From: Diphasiastrum complanatum
Taxonomy: Eukaryota; Streptophyta; Lycopodiopsida; Lycopodiales; Lycopodiaceae
Length of the DNA: 64,000 nucleotides
NCBI GenBank assembly: GCA_029204225.1
Contig: CM055105.1
Location: forward strand, 48,993,688 to 49,057,687
Direction of reading: 5' to 3'
A program made the translations under genes and the position numbers. The notes below the pieces were generated by a model, which was given only the letters and a program-made list of their open reading frames with translations, was not told the origin of the DNA and did not search any database. Below are positions 56,275 to 64,000 of this stretch, one piece after another (positions within the stretch are counted from its first letter, which is position 1; the number at the start of each line of letters is the position of its first letter).

Positions 56275-57989
56275 TAGCTAGATAATCAGTATTTACGCGT
56301 AACTGAGGGAGAGGGCATAAGACGTCACCTCGACTAGGAATACTAGTTATTTAGATAGTAAAATTTCTCTCTGAAAATTGTCGAGAAAAATTGAGTAAAG
56401 AAGCTTTAATTTCACAATGGAATTTGTCTAATATCAACTTCAGTAGGAAATTTAGACCTTATATATATATCACCCCTTCATTGCAAGACTTTAATAATTA
56501 AATAGCAACTGCACTTCAAATTGCAAGTTTTGAAATGACGAAACTTCAGTTCTAAATTTATGACAGTTCCAAGTCATTTAGAGCTCTTAAAATCGACATT
56601 TCTAATAGAAAGGTGTAAGTTGTCCTTAGTGTACAATAGTTTTGTATGGCTTTTGTTCCGACGAAAAACAGAGCTAATATGCGGAATTAACACTCTGTTT
56701 TGCATTATCTCCATATTTTAGCACAGTGGGCTAGTCCTAAAACTGTAGGGCTGCCTTTAGGGACCCAACCTTTAGGTTTTAGAAAATGTCAACAAAAAAC
56801 TTAAGAAAACTATCAAAAAATTTACGTTTGCATTTCTCTTGGGCACCTGAAATTTTCCAGGGGTCGTCTCTCTCACTCAGCCACAAACTTTCTTTCTTGC
56901 TGGATCGCGACCACCTGCCTCGATCCTACTTCACGCGCTCATATTACTCCTCCTTCACATTCTTTCTTGCTGGATCGCGACTTACAAAGGGCATTGGATC
57001 GCGACTTGCTGCCTCATGCTCCTTTCTGGATCGCAACCAACGGGCCTCTGACAGCAACTGGATACTCAGCAGGATTCTGAAATTGAATGATCAGTACAAG
57101 GAGGAAATCCAAGCGGGGGGGTATGGCAGTGGACACCAGCGTCAGAAGGAAACACCAGCCTCTGTCCATAACAAGATGATCTGTAGCAGATCACTTCATT
57201 GATCAAATTTTAGATAGTTTGAAAAAACATTAACGGTTCAGACAGCAGCGATGGCCTCTTGTACAAATTTTTCTTCAATCGTTACTTCCTGTGGCTGCGG
57301 GGGCAGTATATCTTTATTTGTCTAAGTTGTGGGAGAAACTGAAATCTTCCCTGCACTTGGAAGCAAGAGAATACAACCTGTTTTTATGTGCTTCAACACA
57401 CCTCAAGAAAGAAGTCAATCATTCATAAGAACTTTTCAAAGAAAGATAGTGGACAAGGTACACGGCAGGGTGGAGGTATAGGATTCTGTGAGGATGACGA
57501 AGGAGAAGAAGAAACAGAAGAACAACGAATATGTGGGGGACGATATGGTGCAGGCAAAGGAAGAGATGCAACAAAGGGTCATTCATGGCGAGGACGATCA
57601 GAGAGGGGTGGGGATGGAAGGAATGGTGAAGCAGGTCTCTTTTTGTGTTGATTTGCACTCATTTTGGGTTGAAATGCATTTTGATTTGCACTGGTGTCCA
57701 CTGCCATACCCCCCCATTGCAATCATCCATTGAAAATAAGAATAATTTCTCTTATAATGTCTTCAAAATCTCCAAAGATATCGTTTCTCAAAGTTTCCCA
57801 AAGTTGATTCTGTTATGATTTGTCTCTTCTTATTATTCTTCATACAAAAACAGAAATTAGAGAATAAATCTTTGCTTATTAACAGAACGAAAAGATTTTT
57901 GCATTTTGAAAATTTCTTAGCAAATTAACATGCTACCAAATCTTTCCTATGAATCAACTGCATGCCCGGATCTTCAGGGGTTAACCATT
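56275..57989. other. Long leader of the TR-GAG element
   Basis: 1.7 kb between primer site and gag, far longer than a usual leader. It has repeated TGGATCGCGA words (about 56900-57030) and a 25-base inverted repeat (57115-57139 and 57691-57715). A plus-strand open frame at 56786-57202 looks accidental. Confidence 0.5.
57115..57715. repeat. Perfect 25-bp inverted repeats 551 bases apart
   Basis: Arms 57115-57139 (GGGGGGGTATGGCAGTGG...) and 57691-57715 are exact reverse complements, ending outward in seven G/C. Flanks show no target-site duplication. It may be an inserted terminal-inverted-repeat element or a hairpin by duplication. Confidence 0.85.
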
Positions 57990-58005
57990 CTCTACTCTGA
58001 TACCA
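57990..58005 (-). promoter_or_regulatory. Primer binding site of the TR-GAG Copia
   Basis: On the minus strand TGGTATCAGAGTAGAG lies directly after the LTR end GAAACA. Confidence 0.88.
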
Positions 58006-58299
58006 TGTTTCAAATCAGAGCATGCACATAAGCAATCACACAGGAGAAGAGGAGAGAGACAACACCATACCTTGTATTTTATAGAAAGCACAATACAATA
58101 AGAGTAGTGAACGTGAGAGAGATAGAGAGGAGGTTGTGTCCCCTCACATCTAACCACTTCACAAATAGCCAATTTCACACTGTAATGACTCATAAAATAG
58201 CATGAGGCACATTAGGCCTATTTCCCTAAATAGTAACATTTTGCACGTAGGCCCTTTACTAGTGAATAACCAAAGATGGATATTACTGATATTCTAACA
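58006..58299 (-). repeat. 5' LTR of the TR-GAG Copia
   Basis: 294 bases, TGTTTCAAATC...TATTCTAACA on the plus strand, next to the Met primer site. Confidence 0.92.
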
Positions 58300-59829
58300 G
58301 TCCTGACAAGGTGTCGTAGATGTTGTATTGAAGCTCATTCACCAACCATACCATCTTTTGGGCTGCTAGTGGTGATTGCTCCCATGCTCCGATGTCAGGG
58401 AATGATCGTTGGTAATCAGGATAAGACATAGGGTTGTAGGGGAGAAGATCAAGAAATTGTGAAGAAGAGGGATTTGGAGAATAGAAAAGTGGAGGTGATT
58501 GTGGTTTCGGAGGAGGTGATTGTGGATTTAGAGGAGGTGAAGTTGGAGGTGTTGGAGTTTTCGGGGGAGAGGAAGCACGTGAAGGGGAAGAATGAACATG
58601 AGTAGTGATGATAGGGGCAGATGGAATTTGCATGAGTAAGTGTAAGGCAAAATCATCTCCATTGACAGAGGAGTCAAGTAGAGTGGAGGTATGTACAAGA
58701 GAGGGCTTTTTTGAAATGGTAGAGTCAAATCTTGTGTTAAGTGTGAAAGAAGGGGTGGAAGTGGTAGTAAGTGGGGGAGGTAGTGGTGGAAGTAGGGTAA
58801 TGTTAGTAGGAGATGTTACCTGAACCGCTGGTATATGAGTTGGCTGGACCCCTCCTAATGAACCTGAACCAGAAGCTCCTGCATCCACAGAGTTGCCTAC
58901 TGCTGCTACTGCTTGTCTTCTTGTCGCGACCTGTTGAAGTAGGGCCTCTTTTTGTGCTAGAACCTCCTTTGGGACCTGAGATGATTTAAGGCTCCTGCCG
59001 GATTCAGCATATTCTGCCCTTATATCACTAGATAAGATATCAGGGAAGATGTCGGCCTCAGTGCTTACCGCCTTGCCTTTCTGCTACTTAGTGGGAAGTG
59101 TAGGTGTGACAATTTTTGTTGATACTTGGTGGTTGGCCTGCTTTCTAGTGCTAGGGAACAAGGTTTCTAGTTCCTTGAGAGTTGTTGTCGTCTTGCGCCC
59201 CAGGTGTTGCTGGACTATCATTTGCAAAAAATAACCACACTTAGTGGTAGCCTTGCACTGTTTGAGGGCCAAGCATAGTTTCTCGACAATCTTCTCGGCC
59301 CACTTAAACGTGTGAGTGGGGTCATCCATCATCATGGTTAGGGCAAATAGGTCACTAGGTGGAATGCGATCCATGCAGACAATGTGAACCTCAGTCAGGA
59401 TCAGAAGAATTTCGGCCGCAGCTTGTAGCTTGGGATCCTTAATTAGCTTCGTGGCAAAGCCATCATGGTGTGAGCGATGGTTTTAGCAAGAACTTTTTGA
59501 AATAGTTGTGGTCATAGCTAGTGCCCTTGCCTTGGATCAACTCACCAGTGTCTGAAAATCCGATCAGTTGGATCCTGGCTGGTGTGATGTCAATGGTAAC
59601 GTAACTGCCATCCTTGGAAGAAAATCGAAATGAGTGGAATTCATATGAGTAGGAGGAGTAAGCTGCATGTATCAAACTCTCATGCTACTGTTCAGGAAGA
59701 TGGATTAGATTAAAACCCTAATCGCATTGTTGCGAAATTATCCTTGATTTCTAGTAAAAAGATATTACTCATATAAGGTTTTCTGGCCTTACGGCGATGC
59801 AATGAGTGTGTGGGATCTCTGGAAGCCAT
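58300..59829 (-). pseudogene. Accessory gene downstream of Gypsy integrase
   Basis: The minus-strand ATG at 59829 opens a basic start (MASRDPTHSLHRRKARKPY). A frameshift follows, then a folded region (YVTIDITPARIQLIGFS, GELIQGKGTS, YFKKFLL; 59675-59463). A second frameshift leads to DRIPPSDLFALTMMMDDPTH and LCLALKQCKATTKCGYFLQ (59374-59084). A Pro/Ser/Thr-rich 58888-58300 (many PP, TT runs) ends WLVNELQYNIYDTLSG, where the Copia insertion cuts it. It is homologous by eye to 40303-41457. Not a known env or aspartic protease. Function unknown. Confidence 0.6.
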
Positions 59830-59948
59830 GAAAATAGTAGTATAGTGATTCTAGATAGTTCTAGAAATTTTGATTTTTTTTTGAAAATTTCAGCATGAAC
59901 TCACTTGCAAGAATCTAGAATGAAATCGCGGAGAGGATGGGTGAGGCC

Positions 59949-59956
59949 TATATATA
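59949..59956 (-). promoter_or_regulatory. TATA box of the accessory gene
   Basis: Minus-strand CTATATATAGGCCTC, about 585 bases after the integrase motif NGSRLRK and 120 bases before the ATG at 59829. Confidence 0.6.
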
Positions 59957-60510
59957 GACTTTTTTTGACAGGAATTTGCAAATTCACCCAGAAACCATCC
60001 TCAGTGCCCACGATTTCTTGTGAATTTTGAGACAGTGTTCTGAGGGTCGGCTAATTCCTATAAGTGATATTTTTATACCAAAATGAGTGAAATTGTCTGA
60101 CAATACAAAAATTGACTGATCAGAATTTGCTGAGAAATCATGCAAGTAATTTTGAGATTCAACGAATTATCTACGAATTATGTCAGTGAGGATCTGGTGC
60201 AAAAAACTTCTATTTCTGAAAAGTCTAACTCTGAGATAGAATTTGCGGAGATGATAAATGAATCTTTCTCTGGGAAAAAATGGTTTATGCAGATTCTATC
60301 TGATATAATTGTGCATCAAAACTTCAAAAAAAGAATGGATCTTGTGGTTGCATAGAAAAAGACTAATTGTAGTTCTAATATGAGGATATCTTGATGTTCT
60401 AAATAAGAAACATATCAAAAAAATTCGTCAAAATGTCAAGTAGGCAGCAAACAGAAATAAATAACAAAATTTAGAGAATACACAAATCTAGTACATATAA
60501 GATAAAAATA
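59957..60510. other. Spacer between integrase and accessory gene
   Basis: Non-coding, AT-rich, about 550 bases. A 71-codon plus-strand frame at 60140-60355 is taken as chance. Confidence 0.5.
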
Positions 60511-60514
60511 TGGT

Positions 60515-61600
60515 TCATTGTACTTTCGGAGTCTGCTTCCATTGACCACAATGTCTAAGATATCGCCTTGTAGGGTTTGGAGTTGTACGTAACCAGAGGC
60601 AAATATCTTTTGAATTACATAAGTTCCTTGGCCAAAAAAAATTAGTTTTCCTTTAAAGGCTTTGGCTTGGTATAAGAGGACCTTATCTCCGACCTAGAAC
60701 TCTTTGAGTTTTAAGGATCGATTATGCCATGCCTTTTGTCGACGTTTGTGGACTTGTTGGGCATGAATGTTGATTCGTCGTGTCTCACAAAGTTGTTCTA
60801 GGTGGACTAATCTATTAGCTAGAATCTGTTGATTATCTAGCTCGAGATTATATGCTACTCGTAGGGATGGAATATGGAATTCCACAGACATGACAGCTTC
60901 TTGGCCATAGACTAGCTGGAAAGGAGTTAGACTTGTGGCTCTCTTCGAGGTAGTGCGATAGTCCCATAGAGCAGCATGAAGTTTTAATTCCCAATCAGAT
61001 TGGCTGGACTCGACGGTCTTGGTTAGAACACCACATAATATTTTGTTGGTGGATTTCGCCTGGCCATTGCATCGTGGATAATATGGGAAACTTTTGTGAT
61101 GTACCACAAAGAATTTTGAAAGTAGATATGCTATGACAGAGTTAAGGAAATGTGTACCCCTATCACTGATAAGTTTTGGGGGGCAACTGAAATGAATGAT
61201 AACCTGTTTATAGAGAAATTTTGCGGTAGAACGAGCGTCAGCATTGTGAATAGCTCTAGCTTCAGCCCATTTGGTACAATAGTCCATAGCCACTACATAT
61301 ATCTTGATTGAGTGTGTCTAGTAGTGGGACTAATCGGTCCAACATAATCAATTTTCCATTTCTGAAAAGCTTGATCAGTTGTGACAAGGTGTAAAGGCAT
61401 GTAGTCGGTCTTTTGAAATCGTTTTATTCGTTGACAAACATCACAAGCCTTTGTGTAGTGTGCATATCCTTAAAAATGGTTGGTCACCAAAATCCTACCA
61501 AGAGGGTTTTTTTGGCAGTCATTTCGGAAGAGAAATGACCTGCTCCAACACCTTCGTGAGTTAGGGATATAATAGAGGATATAATAAAGTTGGCCGACAA
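60515..61600 (-). pseudogene. Gypsy integrase
   Basis: Read on the minus strand. The zinc-binding part near 61600-61440 is damaged. Then MDYCTKWAEARAI, SDRGTHFLNSV, YYPRCNGQAKSTNK (the usual Glu stretch; here QAKSTNK, so the Glu position reads Lys), [17 protein letters not shown], and the C-terminus GDILDIVVNGSRLRKYNEP. If the alignment with QAESTNK copies is right, a catalytic residue is lost. Family as at 1332-1970. Confidence 0.88.
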
Positions 61601-62399
61601 TTAATGTATAAGATTTGGTTTTGAGGACCAACGCATGTTGTTCGGGTTTAGATAAGGATGGATTCATCTGTCCTGAAGTTAAATATTTTGTGATATCCTT
61701 GACCCAAACGGGTGTAGAGTCAACTTGAAATAAAATGGCATTGGGTAAATCATCATTGGCGCCTTGATCTGGAGTTGGTAGGTTAGGGATTCGGGATAGA
61801 TGATTTGCTAAAAAATGTTGAACCCCCTTTTGAACCATGATCCAAAACTCAAATTCTCGCAGTAATAGAATCCATCGAGTAATACGACCAGTTGTGCAAG
61901 TCTTGTTGATAAGATATAGGAGTGCTTGATGATTAGTGAGAAAGCAAAAACTTTTTCCAGAAGATAATGACAAAACTTCTGAACTGCATACACCATTGAC
62001 TTCAACAAGTATCAATTGTCTACTGAGAAATTAGATTGGATAATCCTTTTTGAATTCTCTCGGTTGGATAAGCACTGCTCCAATGGCATACTTGGATGCA
62101 TCGGTATGCACATGGAATTCTTTGGAATAATCAAGAGCCCGGAGGATAGGTGCATTGTTGAGGGCTTTCTTTAACTGAATGAATGTGACTCGTTGTTCAT
62201 CAGTCCATTTGAGAACAACAACCACTTTATAGATTAATCGTGCTTTATTAGCGAAATCGAGAATACAATAGCGATGGTAGTTGGCGTGGCCTAGAAAAGA
62301 ATAAACTTTGTGGGTGCATGGTTTGGACAGATTTTGAATGATCAAGACCTTGTCAGGTTCAGTTGCGATGCCATTTTTTGAAATGATATGTCCTAACAC
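61470..62399 (-). pseudogene. Gypsy RT end and RNase H
   Basis: 62399-62031 has LGHIISKNGIATEPDKV, SFLGHANYHRY and KEFHVHTDASKYAIGAVL (RNase H first Asp). 62015-61470 has TNHQALLYLINKTCTTGRIT and FLANHLSRIPNLP, and passes into the integrase tether. A frame break lies near 62020. Confidence 0.88.
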
Positions 62400-62900
62400 A
62401 ATACCATGTGTTACCTAGATCTGGCATTTTTCAGGGTTCAAGGAGATGTCGAAGCGTTGACATTGGATAAAATTTTTCTCAAGCACAGACAAATGATGTG
62501 TTTCTTCTGAATGTGCGCCTAAGTCATCCAAGTAAATCTCTAGGGTATCTCCCATCTACTGAGAAAAGGCAGCTTGCATAACATGCTGGAAAGTGCTAGG
62601 AGCATTACAGAGACCAAAAGACATGACTTTCCAACAGAATGTTTCCCATTCTGTGTCAAAAGCGATTTTATGTTAATCTTCTTCAACAATTTGAATCGTA
62701 TTGTATCCGCTAAAGCCATCTAAGAAAGAGTAGGCCTCATCCCCTGCTAGATTTTCTAAGATGGATTCTCCGAAAGCTAATGGAAAATGATCACGTTCAG
62801 TGATGACATTAAGTTTTCTAAAGTCGATATAGATGTGGAGTTTCTCATTTTTCTTAGGAATGATGACGATGAGACCCACTTAATATGTTTGATTTCATAG
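62400..62900 (-). pseudogene. Gypsy RT fingers and palm
   Basis: The minus-strand reading is IPKKNEKLHIYIDFRKLNVI, ILENLAGDEAYSFLDGFSGY, a stop near 62672, then EIYLDDLGAHSEE with YLDD intact near 62520-62540, and FDISLNPEKCQI. Several frames are needed. The 40218-40302 stub matches its NLAGDEAYSFLDGFSGYN stretch. Confidence 0.88.
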
Positions 62901-62929
62901 ATGAATCATGCATCTAACAAGCGCTGTAA

Positions 62930-64000
62930 TTCTTCTTTGATTTTGGCCTTGTAGATCGGATTACATCTGTAGGGACGACTAGAAGTTAGTCTCGCACCCG
63001 GTTAGAGGGAATACGATGCACAACTACTTGGAGTGAGACTCCCTTCATGTCTTTATAGGACCAAGCAAAGACATGTCGATATTTGCGTAGAAGCTTCTCA
63101 AGCCTTCTACGTTGTTTCCGATTGAGATGAGCCCCGTCGTTACTTTCATTGGGCTCACTCAAGGAGAGAGTGATGGTTCGGACAGGGCCTTCGTAGGGTG
63201 AATTACCATTTGACTCACGTTGAGCTTATGGTAATTATATGGTCACATCCTAGATCGTATAGTCTTTAAAATATGTAGGCACATCATGTGCTGGGAATTC
63301 GAGGGAGGTCTTGCCTTTCAACTGTATTGATGGTGATTTGGGAGTTTTGTGGATTGGCGTATGAGCTAATGCGATATCAGGAACTTCCCTAGCAGTGGTA
63401 AGGTCTCCAGGCAGCTGGATTTGAAGGGGTTTCTTCATCTTTTCTTTCATGGTATAGCCACGAGGTTGTGGCTTCAGAGGACGTGAAGTGTGAGGATGAG
63501 GAAGTAGTGGCACATCATGGAGGATCTCGTCGTCGATTTGAAAAATTGTTTTCTGCTCACAGAGGTCCCATGGATAATTTGGTCCCTTGACACGATATAT
63601 CTTGGTATTAGATTTTTTGACTGTAACCTTGGCAACTAGTTCCACTTTGGATGAATACTGCGAGAAGGCTTTGAGTGGAAGTGCCTCCATGTAGTTGAGG
63701 ATTTGAATATCATAAATGTCCAAATCTTCTGGACAATTTTGAATTCGTAAGACATTTTCATCATCTACGAATAAATCTTCTGATTCATTAGTAGGTAGCC
63801 ATGAACATTTAAGAACTCATCATTGTGTGGAAGAATATCAATAAAATTGACATTAATGATAGGTTTGTCTAGATCAAGAAATTGTTCGTTATCGGCCAAA
63901 GGAGTATAGATACAATCATCATGATGTTGAGCACAATAATCGGCATTTACATAATCAATGGTAGCCAACTCTAGTTTATGATATCAGTAGTTTCAACATA
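62930..64000 (-). pseudogene. Gypsy gag-pol linker and upstream part, runs off the window
   Basis: 63723-63250 (157 codons) has LKAFSQYSSKVELVAKVTVK, then Pro/Lys-rich DNA and VPTYFKDYTI before RT. 63968-63765 has DKPIINVNFIDILPHNDEFL and is open. The usual protease DTG was not seen. The 5' LTR and gag lie beyond 64000. Confidence 0.65.

Larger units (their letters stand above)
54914..58299 (-). mobile_element. Complete non-autonomous Copia (gag only, TR-GAG type)
   Basis: 3,386 bp with LTRs at 54914-55204 (3') and 58006-58299 (5'), both ending TCTAACA on the plus strand, flanked on both sides by GTCCT (54909-54913 and 58300-58304). The minus-strand primer site TGGTATCAGAGTAG follows the 5' LTR, and the polypurine tract CTTAAAGAGAGGG precedes the 3' LTR. 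Inside is one gag; there is no protease, integrase, RT or RNase H. It could move only with proteins from a full Copia. It sits in the Gypsy accessory gene. Confidence 0.92.

Noticed and set aside
56786-57202. 138-codon plus-strand frame in the Copia leader
   Set aside because: Opposite strand to the element, built from repeated words; no family.

Overview
The window is nuclear DNA of a land plant with a large, repeat-rich genome. The evidence is spliceosomal GT-AG introns in a conserved plant gene, Arabidopsis-type telomere units (TTTAGGG), and dense, mostly broken Ty1/Copia and Ty3/Gypsy LTR retrotransposons, some with tRNA-iMet or tRNA-Asp primer sites. Kilobase-scale introns packed with LTR elements would suit a fern, lycophyte or gymnosperm, but the species cannot be fixed from the sequence.

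One host gene is readable from start to stop: a TMEM120 (TMPIT-like) membrane protein on the plus strand, 11183-33131. It has ten exons that join into 384 codons with GT-AG borders and no stop. Intron 3 (10.8 kb), intron 4 (5.8 kb) and intron 5 (2.5 kb) hold almost all the length and are filled with retroelement wreckage. The gene was reassembled by eye.

1-11180: a Copia pol piece, a minus-strand Gypsy pol fused to a Copia gag and LTR, then a long decayed plus-strand Copia whose 3' LTR lies close upstream of TMEM120. 12310-23100 (intron 3): a gag zinc-knuckle remnant, an LTR with a primer site, a Gypsy deletion derivative (gag joined to integrase) with a 3' LTR, and a rearranged chromovirus-like Gypsy with an inverted reverse transcriptase (RT) piece. 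23206-31570 (introns 4 and 5): more copies of that Gypsy LTR, a telomere-like repeat at a Gypsy breakpoint, palindromes, a 201-bp tandem duplication and a hAT remnant. 33132-38600: AT-rich and unassigned DNA, then inverted LTR-like copies. 38600-54600: Copia RT, Gypsy pieces and several LTRs. 54600-64000: a minus-strand Gypsy running off the window, interrupted by a complete non-autonomous Copia (54914-58299) with a GTCCT target-site duplication.

The most interesting pattern is an extra coding region downstream of pol in Tat/Athila-like Gypsy elements. It is seen at 59829-58300 continuing at 54913-54600 (minus strand), at 40303-41457 (plus strand, 384 open codons), and probably at 50342 onward (plus strand). 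The first two share short motif matches and end in a coiled coil. The first and third have a TATA box about 600-700 bp past the integrase end and 120-150 bp before an ATG, which suggests an accessory gene with its own promoter. Plant Tat and Athila elements are known to carry extra ORFs past pol; this protein I do not recognise.
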